Source of the DNA: Treponema pedis
Lineage (GTDB): Bacteria > Spirochaetota > Spirochaetia > Treponematales > Treponemataceae
Direction of reading: 5' to 3'
NCBI RefSeq assembly: GCF_017161325.1
Contig: NZ_CP045670.1
Coordinates: 2,597,367-2,661,366 of the forward strand
Length of the DNA: 64,000 nucleotides
Positions 43,128 to 51,098 of this stretch are shown piece by piece (within the stretch, counting starts at the first letter, position 1; each line of letters starts with the position of its first letter). The notes under the pieces were generated by a model that did not search any database, was not told the origin of the DNA, and worked only from the letters and a program-made list of their open reading frames with translations. Both the position numbers and the translations under genes were made by a program.

Positions 43128-43684
43128 TCAAGAATCCAGCGGTGCATAAGCTCCACGGTTCCGGCTTTTAAGTCTATATTTCCGATAAATTCTTTATTAA
43201 ACGGAATATAAATAACCTGCCCCGCGGCAGCCTCGGAGGTTTTACCGGTGTTTTCACAGGAATTTTCTTTTAAAATTTCCAGGAGATAACCACCCCCGCC
43301 TTCTGCTACACTCGTAATTTTTCCGATACGGGTACCTTCGCATACAAGAACACAATTACAAAGATCATTGACATAGACCTCACCTTTTTTTAAGGCGGCG
43401 GCCTTGTCTCTGGGGATAAACAACTCAGAACCCGCCAAAAATTTAGCGGCTTCGGGGCTGTCTATCCCCCTTAATTTTAACAGAGCATCGGCTGCCCGCA
43501 AAGTTACTTTTTCAACTTCAAACCAGCCTTCTTTTATGCCCTTTTCAATTTTCTTTTCCGGTATACTTAAAAAAATCTTATCAAAATTTAAAAAATGTTC
43601 GTATTCTCCGGAAAAACTTTCAACTTTTACAAATCCCTCAACACCGAAGGGGCTGCGGATTCGTCCCGTTGCAAGAAGCTCCAT
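43124..43684 (-). CDS. rimM: Ribosome maturation factor RimM
   Basis: 186 residues. 30S assembly factor binding uS19. N-terminal domain: GRIRSPFGVEGFVKVESFS and the RGIDSPEAAKFLAGSELFI strand; C-terminal PRC barrel: GEVYVNDLCNCVLVCEGTRI and VIYIPFNKEFIGNIDLKAG. An insertion rich in Cys/Asn/Glu (about 135-155) interrupts the barrel. Located in the standard rpsP-KH-rimM-trmD-rplS order. Confidence 0.92.
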   Translation of the reverse strand: MELLATGRIRSPFGVEGFVKVESFSGEYEHFLNFDKIFLSIPEKKIEKGIKEGWFEVEKVTLRAADALLKLRGIDSPEAAKFLAGSELFIPRDKAAALKKGEVYVNDLCNCVLVCEGTRIGKITSVAEGGGGYLLEILKENSCENTGKTSEAAAGQVIYIPFNKEFIGNIDLKAGTVELMHRWILE

Positions 43685-43686
43685 TA

Positions 43687-43920
43687 TCAGTCTAAAATCT
43701 CAAGCGAATAACGCTTACCGGACTTTCCTGAGCTTGCATTAAGCAGGGTCCTAATCGATTTTGCAATCCGTCCCTGTTTTCCGATTACCTTGCCTATATC
43801 GCCTGAAGCTACTTTTAACTCCAAAACAATACCTTTTTCGTTTTCGCTCTCTTTTACCTCAACGGCGGAAGGCTCGTCCACTAAAGATTTGGCAATGTAC
43901 TCAATTAAATCTTTTTGCAT
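43687..43920 (-). CDS. khpA: KH-domain RNA-binding protein (KhpA/YlqC family)
   Basis: 77 residues, a single type II KH domain. VLELKVASGDIGKVIGKQGR contains the GxxG loop (GKQG), followed by IAKSIRTLLNASS. N-terminus QKDLIEYIAKSLVDEPSAVEV is typical for KhpA next to rpsP. Binds RNA, often with KhpB, in cell-size and division control. It ends 3 nt before rimM. Confidence 0.92.
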   Translation of the reverse strand: MQKDLIEYIAKSLVDEPSAVEVKESENEKGIVLELKVASGDIGKVIGKQGRIAKSIRTLLNASSGKSGKRYSLEILD

Positions 43921-43937
43921 TTTGCATTCCTTTTCAC

Positions 43938-44183
43938 TTATAAGGTGAATTCTTTTTTGTTAAGTAAGCGTCTGACCGTGTCCGTAGGCTGAGCTCCCTT
44001 TCCTATCCAGCTTCTTACCTTATCGCCGTTAAAAGAAATTTGTTTTTCAGCCGTTTCAATCGGATGATAAATGCCCACTTCATCAATAGTTTTTCCGTTC
44101 CTAGGCTCACGGGCATCTTGAACGACAATTCGATAATACGGGCGTTTTTTTGTTCCGATTCTTTTTAATCTGATTTTTACCAC
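43938..44183 (-). CDS. rpsP: Ribosomal protein bS16
   Basis: 81 residues from GTG 44183: VKIRLKRIGTKKRPYYRIVV then DAREPRNGKTIDEVGIYHPI, the S16 signature. A GGGAGG site lies 6 nt before the GTG; an upstream in-frame ATG (44207) would add nine residues not found in S16. 30S assembly protein and first gene of the operon. Confidence 0.96.
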   Translation of the reverse strand: MVKIRLKRIGTKKRPYYRIVVQDAREPRNGKTIDEVGIYHPIETAEKQISFNGDKVRSWIGKGAQPTDTVRRLLNKKEFTL

Positions 44184-44210
44184 TATAACCTCCCGGGTTA
44201 AACCCAAAAC

Positions 44211-44236
44211 ATTCTATAAAAATAACACTATAGAAT
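44211..44236 (-). promoter_or_regulatory. Hairpin in the rpsP leader
   Basis: ATTCTATA (44211-44218) pairs with TATAGAAT (44229-44236) with a 10-nt loop, within the roughly 60-nt leader. Could be a regulatory stem; no ligand or protein can be named. Confidence 0.35.
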
Positions 44237-44249
44237 ATAGTAAAGGGAA

Positions 44250-44278
44250 ATAATACACTAAGTAAAAAAATTAGTCAA
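44250..44278 (-). promoter_or_regulatory. Promoter of the rpsP operon
   Basis: On the minus strand TTGACT (44278-44273), 17-nt spacer, TATTAT (44255-44250). Confidence 0.75.
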
Positions 44279-44403
44279 TAGGTTTATTTATGCTTTATGC
44301 GAAAATCCGCAAACCTAATCAGTATCTATAAATACCGGATAAATATTCGGTTCTAAACGGAATTACCTGATAAAACGGATTAAAAAAGACGTTATATTAC
44401 CGA

Positions 44404-44432
44404 TTGCAAACTCCTTTCTTTTAGGATATAAT
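44404..44432 (+). promoter_or_regulatory. ptsI promoter with start at the ATG (leaderless)
   Basis: TTGCAA (44404-44409), 17-nt spacer, perfect TATAAT (44427-44432). The expected first transcribed base, 44439, is the A of the ptsI start codon. Confidence 0.7.
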
Positions 44433-44438
44433 AAAGGT

Positions 44439-46193
44439 ATGAAAAAACTTACCGGATTTATTGCATCGGACGGTTTGGCAGCCGGCCCCTTATACTGCAT
44501 AACGGAGCTGCCTGAAACGGTTATTCTTTCTTATAAAATTTCGGATAAAGAAGTTATTGCTCATAAAAATAGACTTATCGATGCGGTTAATACTGCAAAA
44601 AGTGAATTGGAACAGCTTGTTTCAAACACTCAAAGCGATAAAACCGGCAAAGATATAATCGATACGCATATTATGATGCTTTCCGATACAATGTTTTTAG
44701 ATTCAATTTTTGCCGAATTGGAAAAATCGAAATTAAATATAGAATATATTTTAAAGAATAAAGTTGAAGAAACTGCAAATATGCTGAAAAATTCGGGAGA
44801 TAAGTATTTGGCGGAACGGGCGGATGACATACGCGATGCCTTTGATTCCGTTTTTGCTCATTTACTTCTTACGCGCGGTTCAAATAATTCCAGATTTGAA
44901 AAAGTTCCGGAAGGCTCCATTATTGCGGCAAAACTTATAAAAGCCTCGGAAGCTCTTTTAGTAAAAAATGCCGGTATTGCAGGCATTATAATGGAAGAAG
45001 GCGGCATTACGAGCCATATTGCAATTATGGCGCGGGCTTGGGATATTCCGATGCTGGTAGGCGTAAAGGGCTGTATGGATTTTGCCCGCTTTAATATGCC
45101 CGCCGCTCTTGATGCCGACAACGGTTTTGTGCTTTTTAATCCGCCCGCTTCCGAAATTGCGGAATATAAAAAACGTATTGAAAAACGGAATGAAGAAATA
45201 AGGCTTTTTTTAAGTGCGCAGCAAAACTATACGGAACGGCTTTCAATTACAACCTCCGACGGAGTAAAAGTCTCGGTAAATGCGAATATAGCATTCCCTG
45301 AAGAAATCGAAAACAAATTCGTTACAATTTCAAACGGAATAGGATTGTTCCGTTCCGAATTTCTGTTTTTAGAAGACGGAAAAATTCCTGAAGAAGATAA
45401 ACAGTTTGAAGCATATAAAAAAGTTGTTAAAGTAATGGAAAAAAAGCCTGTAGTTATCCGAACCTTCGATGTCGGAGCCGACAAAATGCTCGGAGAACAG
45501 GAAAGCCTAGGAGAAAAAAACCCTCTTTTGGGCTGGCGTGCAATCCGCTATTGTCTTGAACGCCGCGAAATTTTTAAAACGCAAATAAGGGCGATTCTGA
45601 GAGCCGGAGCCTTCGGAAATGTTTATATCCTAATTCCTATGATTTCAACTGCCGAAGAAATTATTGAGGTAAAAAAAATTATTAAAGAATGCGAAGCGGA
45701 ATGTTCCGCTAACGGGCATCTTAATGCAAAATACACAGGCCTAGGTATTATGATTGAAGTACCGTCCGCAGCAATTGCGGCGGATTTATATGCTCCGCTT
45801 ATAGATTTTATGTCAATCGGAACAAACGACCTTATTCAATACACAATGGCCGCCGATAGAGAAAACACTAAGGTTTCTTCTCTTGCAAACTATTTCGAAC
45901 CTGCCGTTTTAAGGCTTATTAAACACGTAATTGATTCTCAAAAATTTATTGAAGACCAACGCGGTCATTTGGTTTCAATGTGCGGCGAAATGGCATCTAA
46001 TGAAGAAGCGGCCTTTTTACTTTTAGGAATGGGACTGAGACATTTCAGTATGCCGGCAGGAAAAATTTTAAAAATGCAAAAGTTTATGGAAAACGTAAAT
46101 GTAAAAGCCGCCGAAAAACTGTATGAAAGTATTAAAAGTTTAAATTCCGCAAAAGAAATTAAAACTGCGGTATGTAAAGCCATGGCAAACTGA
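44439..46193 (+). CDS. ptsI: PTS enzyme I (phosphoenolpyruvate-protein phosphotransferase)
   Basis: 584 residues. Transfers phosphate from PEP to HPr. The N-terminal phosphohistidine domain has GGITSHIAIMARAWDIPMLVG with the active His near residue 191. The PEP-binding barrel shows NGIGLFRSEFLF, VIRTFDVGADK, GWRAIRYCL, IEVPSAAIAADL, DFMSIGTNDLIQYTMAADR and the catalytic Cys in VSMCGEMASNEEAA. No HPr or EII gene is nearby, in line with a stand-alone regulatory PTS in treponemes. The promoter implies a leaderless mRNA. Confidence 0.95.
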   Translation: MKKLTGFIASDGLAAGPLYCITELPETVILSYKISDKEVIAHKNRLIDAVNTAKSELEQLVSNTQSDKTGKDIIDTHIMMLSDTMFLDSIFAELEKSKLNIEYILKNKVEETANMLKNSGDKYLAERADDIRDAFDSVFAHLLLTRGSNNSRFEKVPEGSIIAAKLIKASEALLVKNAGIAGIIMEEGGITSHIAIMARAWDIPMLVGVKGCMDFARFNMPAALDADNGFVLFNPPASEIAEYKKRIEKRNEEIRLFLSAQQNYTERLSITTSDGVKVSVNANIAFPEEIENKFVTISNGIGLFRSEFLFLEDGKIPEEDKQFEAYKKVVKVMEKKPVVIRTFDVGADKMLGEQESLGEKNPLLGWRAIRYCLERREIFKTQIRAILRAGAFGNVYILIPMISTAEEIIEVKKIIKECEAECSANGHLNAKYTGLGIMIEVPSAAIAADLYAPLIDFMSIGTNDLIQYTMAADRENTKVSSLANYFEPAVLRLIKHVIDSQKFIEDQRGHLVSMCGEMASNEEAAFLLLGMGLRHFSMPAGKILKMQKFMENVNVKAAEKLYESIKSLNSAKEIKTAVCKAMAN

Positions 46194-46222
46194 CAGCCGT
46201 CTTTAAAAATAAGCTCTTAAAA

Positions 46223-46540
46223 TTAAAGCTCTTTTTTCTCTTTTATAATTTTATAAATATTTAAAAGTTCGCTCCTGAGCTGAGAGACGGCAGCCGCCTC
46301 CTTGCTTGCAAAAGCGGCCTGATTTAACAATTCTTTGCCGGCTCCTTCAAGAGTATATTTTTTTTTGTTAATTAAATAATCAAGTTTAAAAATAAAATCC
46401 AAATCGCGTTTACTGTAAACCCGCCTTCCGTTTAAATCTTTTTGTACTTGTAAAAGCGGCACGGCTTCTTCCCAATAACGCAAAATATGAGCCTTAATTC
46501 CTGTCAGTTTTTCAACTTCTCCTATCGAAAATCCTTCCAT
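46223..46540 (-). CDS. MerR-family transcriptional regulator (short)
   Basis: 105 residues from ATG 46540 (a GTG four codons earlier at 46552 is also possible; neither has a clear ribosome site). The MerR winged helix-turn-helix is complete: FSIGEVEKLTGIKAHILRYWEE, then DLNGRRVYSKRDLDFIFKLDYLINKKKYTLEGA. The C-terminal part is a short helix without Cys or ligand-binding domain, so the effector is unknown. It lies 22 nt after der on the same strand, likely in one transcript. Confidence 0.85.
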   Translation of the reverse strand: MEGFSIGEVEKLTGIKAHILRYWEEAVPLLQVQKDLNGRRVYSKRDLDFIFKLDYLINKKKYTLEGAGKELLNQAAFASKEAAAVSQLRSELLNIYKIIKEKKEL

Positions 46541-46562
46541 AAATGTAAACACCGAGTTAAAC

Positions 46563-47990
46563 TTATAAGCGCTCTTCCCAGCGCTTTCGGCTTCCCTTTA
46601 TTTTAAGTAAAATAGGGATTAACGCAAAGCCTAAGTCTTTCCTTATTTTATTTTGAATATAGCGCATATAAGATTCAGTTACCGCATCGGGACGGTTTGC
46701 AAAAAGTAAAAATTCTACGGGACGGGTTTTAGTTTGAAGCATATATTTAAAAGTAAAAGAATTTTGCCTTCCTTGGGGAGGCGGAGCCGCCTGAAGCCAA
46801 TCCTGTAAAGCGATATTTAATGCCGAAGTTTCAATTTTTTTATTCAACTGATTAAACATTCTAATTGCAATTTGTAAAAGCTCTTTAACTCCGCTTCCTG
46901 TGTTTGCCGAAATCGCAGTTACGGGAGCGTATTCCATCTTACCGAACATAACCTTTATTTTTTCTTCTTCAGTTTTAAAAGCTTTTTGAGTTTGCTCCAT
47001 TACGTCCCATTTATTTAAAACAAAGATAATTCCCAAACCTCTGCCGCTTGCCTGGTCTATAATTTTTTTGTCCTGTTCGGTTAAACCCTCCTGCACATCT
47101 ATTAAATGAAAAACAATATCGGCATTATCCATACTTTTTATCGAACGGACTACGGAATAATATTCTATATTTTCGTTTACTTTAGCTTTCCGTCTTATAC
47201 CTGCGGTATCTTGAATAATAAAGCGTTTATCCTTATATGTAAATTCTCCCTCTACAATGTCCCGTGTAGTTCCCGGCACGTTTGAAATTATTGAGCGGTC
47301 GGAATTCGTAAGATAGTTTGCAAGAGTGGACTTCCCCGTATTGGGTTTTCCTACAAGGGTAATCCTGATTATATTTTCCGCTTCCGCTTCTTTTACATTA
47401 CCGAAATCCAATCCGGCCGTAAGCTGTTCGGCAAGTTCCGAAATATTATCTCCGTGTTCCGCACTTATGCAAATTAGAGATTTAAACCCGTAAGCATAGT
47501 AGTTATAAGCCTCGGCGGTAAGACGCCCGCCTTCCGTTTTATTTACGGCTGCAATGAGCTTATTAAAATAAGGTCTTAAAAACCGGATAAATTCTTCATC
47601 TTCGGGAGTTGTAAGGCCCGCATCAAGAAGAAGCAAAATTCTATCGGCTTTTTTTAAGGTTTCAATAGTTTTTTCTTTTACAAGCTCGTCCATCATATCT
47701 TCAAATTTATTTCCGCTGCGGGTCAGCTTAAAGCCTCCCGTATCGACAAGTAAAACGGGCTTTCCGTTTATAATCGCCTGAGCTTCTACAGGGTCCCGTG
47801 TTACACCCGGAGTAGGGTCGGTAATCGAGCGGCGTTTATGCAAAAAGCGGTTAAATAAGGTGGACTTTCCTACATTGGGTCTTCCTATTATTGCAATAAC
47901 GGGAAGGTTTTCGTATTTTTTTTCAAAAGAGAATTCATTATTTTTATTTTCTTCTTCGGTTTCCGTTTTGTCTAAATTTTCCATATTCAT
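46563..47990 (-). CDS. der: Ribosome biogenesis GTPase Der (EngA)
   Basis: 475 residues with two tandem GTPase domains. G1 motifs: IGRPNVGKST and VGKPNTGKST; G3: DTGGF and DTAGI; G4: NKTE and NKWD. A C-terminal KH-like domain follows (LQDWLQAAPPPQGRQNSF, LLFANRPDAVTESYMRYIQN). Assists 50S assembly. A GAGG site precedes ATG 47990. The short acidic N-terminal extension before the first G domain is slightly longer than usual. Confidence 0.96.
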   Translation of the reverse strand: MNMENLDKTETEEENKNNEFSFEKKYENLPVIAIIGRPNVGKSTLFNRFLHKRRSITDPTPGVTRDPVEAQAIINGKPVLLVDTGGFKLTRSGNKFEDMMDELVKEKTIETLKKADRILLLLDAGLTTPEDEEFIRFLRPYFNKLIAAVNKTEGGRLTAEAYNYYAYGFKSLICISAEHGDNISELAEQLTAGLDFGNVKEAEAENIIRITLVGKPNTGKSTLANYLTNSDRSIISNVPGTTRDIVEGEFTYKDKRFIIQDTAGIRRKAKVNENIEYYSVVRSIKSMDNADIVFHLIDVQEGLTEQDKKIIDQASGRGLGIIFVLNKWDVMEQTQKAFKTEEEKIKVMFGKMEYAPVTAISANTGSGVKELLQIAIRMFNQLNKKIETSALNIALQDWLQAAPPPQGRQNSFTFKYMLQTKTRPVEFLLFANRPDAVTESYMRYIQNKIRKDLGFALIPILLKIKGSRKRWEERL

Positions 47991-48331
47991 ATTTTTTTCC
48001 TCAAAATAGCATCTTGTAAAAGTTTACCCGGAAAAGGCTCATTGTTTTAATGGGACAGTATAACATAAATCGATTGAAATTGCTATCGGAGGCACGGTTA
48101 TAAATAAATTAAAAAAACTTTTTACAATATTTTTAAAACGGACAGCCTTAAAAGAGTGTCTGCTTTCAGGCATTTCGGTATTTGAAAACGCTTAAAAAAA
48201 CGGATTATAAAACGGTTTTACTGAAATAATAAACTAAAAAAAAATCTCAATACCGGAAGTACCGCTTAATAAAAAGGACATCTTATAGGCCGGCTTTTAT
48301 TTTAAAAGCTTTACTTCAATTAAAACTTTAA

Positions 48332-48369
48332 GATGAGAATTATACTTAAAAAAAAGCATAATTCTCATC
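48332..48369. other. 12-bp hairpin downstream of the MATE gene; rest of the 410-nt gap
   Basis: GATGAGAATTAT (48332-48343) pairs with ATAATTCTCATC (48358-48369). In the minus direction the T8 is in the loop, not after the stem, so terminator activity is doubtful. Between 47991 and 48331 I see only AT-rich sequence with a TATACT-like box upstream of der and no gene. Confidence 0.45.
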
Positions 48370-48400
48370 GGCTGTTTTTGCGGTTTGTTTTGTTTACCCG

Positions 48401-49757
48401 TTAAGATTGTTGCGGATTTTTTGTATTCAGCTCTTTTTTAAAAAGTTTAACAACTATAAGCATAGATAAAATCATAACAAAGGTATCTACCAAGGGTGTG
48501 GAAATCCAAATTCCGCGTATTCCGAAAAATATCGGAAGAATCAATACGGCAGGAACATAAAGCAACAGCTGGCGGAATATAACCAAAAGCCCTGCATACT
48601 TTGCTTTGCCGAGTGCTTGAAACAGGGTTAAATTGATAATCATAATTGCAGACAGAGGAAACAATGAAAAAGAAAGCATAGCATTGACTTTTCCTAAAGC
48701 TACCAATTCTTTGTTATTTACGATAAAAATTTCCAAAACTTTTTCAGGTATTGTTAAAAACACCAGCCAAAATATAAGAGCAAGGCAAAAACCGAACCCG
48801 TAAAAGAGGACGGTTCCCTTTTTTACTCTGGAAAATTTTTGAGCCCCGAAATTGGTCCCTGCAAAGGGTTGATAACCTTGACTTATTCCCCATAAAGGAA
48901 TAAAGGCCAGCATTAAATATCTAAAAAAAGCGCCCATTAAAATTACTTGATTTTCCCCTCCGTATTTTTTTAAGGCGGAATACATTACGGACTGTTGTAC
49001 AAGAGCAAAAATCTGCATAAGCATAGCTGAAAATCCTACAGCAAGGATTTCTTTTATAACAGCTTTTTGCAGTTTAAACCTTTTAAATTTAACTATTTTA
49101 CTGCAAAATGCAAAATAACAAAAATTAGATACTGCAAGAACTATTTGAGAAATAACGGTTGCAACGGCGGTGCCTTCAAGACCTTTATTTAAACCGATTA
49201 CGAAAACCGCATCCAAAATAATATTTAAAACAGCGCTTATTCCCATTAAAAGCATTGCAAGCTTCATTTTACCTTCACCGCGCATAACCATATTTGCGGC
49301 TTGTCCGAAATTTACGAATATTGACCCCAGATATACAATCCTCAAATAAAGAGTTCCAAGCCTGAGCATTTCTCCTTCGGCTCCTATCAGCTTTAAAAAC
49401 TGAGGTGCAAATATCAGTCCTGCCGCCGTAGTTACCGATGAAAAAAATTAAGGTAAGAATAAGAACATGCCCCATAATCGAATCTACGGTTTCCCGGTCC
49501 TGTCTTCCTACAGCCCTTGAAAGTACCGACGCGGAACCTATTCCGATTAAAACCGCAATACCGTTATTTATCAATGTAAAGGTATAAGCTAAACTTATTG
49601 CCCCTATAGCCGTGTTACCTACATATTTCCCTACAAAAAATGCATCTACAAAGCTGTATAAACTTATAACAAACATTCCGATAATACCCGGAATACTCAA
49701 TTCCATCATAAGTTTAAATATATTATTCCGAATTAAATGCTCTCTCTTATCCGTCAT
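48401..49757 (-). pseudogene. MATE-family efflux pump, frameshifted
   Basis: Multidrug and toxin extrusion family, about 450 residues and twelve membrane helices when repaired. The N-terminal frame begins at ATG 49757 (GTGGAGG site 5 nt upstream): LMMELSIPGIIGMFVISLYS, FVGKYVGNTAIGAISLAYTF, then turns to non-membrane sequence after LIFFIGNYGG. The C-terminal frame is open to 48401: EGEMLRLGTLYLRIVYLGSI, GQAANMVMRGEGKMKLAM. Removing one A from the A7 run at 49441-49447 joins them as LIFSSVTTAAGLIFAPQFLK. A TetR gene lies immediately upstream and a palindrome in the promoter. Confidence 0.82.
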
Positions 49758-49772
49758 AAAGACCTCCACAAC

Positions 49773-49786
49773 CGACGCTAGCGTCG
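49773..49786. promoter_or_regulatory. Perfect 14-bp palindrome, likely TetR operator
   Basis: CGACGCTAGCGTCG lies between the MATE promoter region (TTGACT then TAATAT/TATAAT boxes further upstream on the minus strand) and its ribosome site, where a repressor would block transcription. GC-rich in AT-rich surroundings. Confidence 0.65.
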
Positions 49787-49836
49787 ATTATATTATGCAA
49801 AAAGAAAAAATAAAGTCAATATCTGCTGACATAATT

Positions 49837-50466
49837 TTATGATTTTATTGTAAAACTTTTTTCTACAAAGGAGTATATAATATCATGAATCTCTTTTTTT
49901 TGTTTATTAAAAACGGTTTTATCTCTGAAAAGTTCATATATTATAAGGATTCCGTTAAAAATGCGGGAATAAAGTTGACCTTTTTTATTCGATTTGAATT
50001 CCATTTTTTTATCGGTTAAAAAACCTTTTTTAAATAAAGAGTTAAGATTTTCAAAAATAAAGTTATAAGCCTGTTTTTCCAATTCTAAAAAAAGTTCTTC
50101 ATATTCTCTATCGTATAAGATTTCTGCAAGAAACATAAGATAAAGCCGCTTTTCGGGAACATCGTCAAAGATTTTTTCCATCATGGCACGAGTTATAATT
50201 TCATAAGGGTCATCAGTATTTTTTGCGGATTTAAAAATTTCTTCATTACGTTTATACCGAAAATAATTTCCTTCCTGCATTATCTTAAACATAATAGACT
50301 TTGTACTTTTAAAGTATTGATAGACGCCGCCTTTTGAAAGACTTGTAGCCGCAACAATATCTTCCATTGTGGTATTATGAAACCCTTTTTTTAAAAAGAC
50401 GGTTTTTGCAGCTTCAATTATTTCCTTTGAACGCTCTTCTTTTGTTTTCCGTTTAAATTTTGCCAT
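49837..50466 (-). CDS. TetR-family transcriptional regulator
   Basis: 209 residues. N-terminal HTH: EERSKEIIEAAKTVFLKKGF, HNTTMEDIVAATSLSKGGVYQYFKS, the classical TetR fold. The C-terminal helical ligand domain is AcrR/QacR-like without identifiable ligand. It lies 80 nt upstream of the MATE pump on the same strand, so it probably represses it via the palindrome. -10 box TATAAT (50481-50476) leaves only about a 3-nt leader; TACGT/ACGTA flanks this box and may allow autoregulation. Confidence 0.9.
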   Translation of the reverse strand: MAKFKRKTKEERSKEIIEAAKTVFLKKGFHNTTMEDIVAATSLSKGGVYQYFKSTKSIMFKIMQEGNYFRYKRNEEIFKSAKNTDDPYEIITRAMMEKIFDDVPEKRLYLMFLAEILYDREYEELFLELEKQAYNFIFENLNSLFKKGFLTDKKMEFKSNKKGQLYSRIFNGILIIYELFRDKTVFNKQKKEIHDIIYSFVEKSFTIKS

Positions 50467-50626
50467 ACGTTAAGTATTATACGTAAAAAATATAAAAAAG
50501 GAAAGGCGGTAAAAAAAATCGACGGCGAAAAAACAGTTAACGAATTTTATTCGGGCATAACGGAATTTTTATATTTATTCCGTTTTGTATGTTTAGAAAA
50601 TTCTTATTTTTTCTCTTATTCTATTC

Positions 50627-50672
50627 ACAGGTAAACAGCTGCACTTATCCGGTTTTGCCTGTATTTACCTGT
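50627..50672. other. Hairpin in the gap between tetR and bpuR-like gene
   Basis: ACAGGTAAA (50627-50635) pairs with TTTACCTGT (50664-50672), loop 28 nt. No T tract follows on either strand. The rest of 50467-50831 is pyrimidine-rich; 50680-50831 reads as a Lys-rich continuation of the next gene in another frame. Confidence 0.4.
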
Positions 50673-50831
50673 TTTCGCTTTATTTCTTTTCAAAATCGTC
50701 CCGTTTTTTTACTATTTTTTTAATCCGCATTTTTTTATCGGAAAAGTTTTTTTGTTTTTCCCGATTTAAAAAATTTTTTCCTGAAGATTTTTCCGCTCCG
50801 ATTTTTTTGCTTTCGGCATTCTTTTTTGCTT

Positions 50832-51071
50832 TTATTTTTCTTTTCGATTTTTTTCTATAAATTCAATTGATTTATCCAAACCTTGAAGAAATGCACGCAT
50901 CTCATCTTCAAAAATAACTACCGCATGTCTGTCAAAGCCTACACCTTCCGAAGCCTTGCTTTCTACAATTTGTAAAAAGACATCACCCTTTGTGTTTTCT
51001 TTTACATTAAAAAAATAAGTTCTGTTTTCCGCAGGAATTTGCGTTGTAAACAATTCTCCTCTGATTCCCAT
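50832..51071 (-). CDS. bpuR: PUR-domain nucleic-acid-binding protein (DUF3276, BpuR-like)
   Basis: 79 residues as encoded. GELFTTQIPAENRTYFFNVKENTKGDVFLQIVES is the PUR-alpha-type domain seen in the Borrelia regulator BpuR, which binds DNA and RNA. A TAGGAG site lies 6 nt upstream. The protein is shorter than BpuR: adding one base to the T7 run at 50848-50854 (A7 in the gene) would replace the end KNRKEK with a 50-residue Lys-rich tail (KKSKRKIKAKKNAESKK onward) and stop at 50680-50682, about 130 residues in total. The phosphohexomutase follows in the upstream direction. Confidence 0.8.
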   Translation of the reverse strand: MGIRGELFTTQIPAENRTYFFNVKENTKGDVFLQIVESKASEGVGFDRHAVVIFEDEMRAFLQGLDKSIEFIEKNRKEK

Positions 51072-51098
51072 AATCGGCTCCTATAAAGTGTAATTTTT

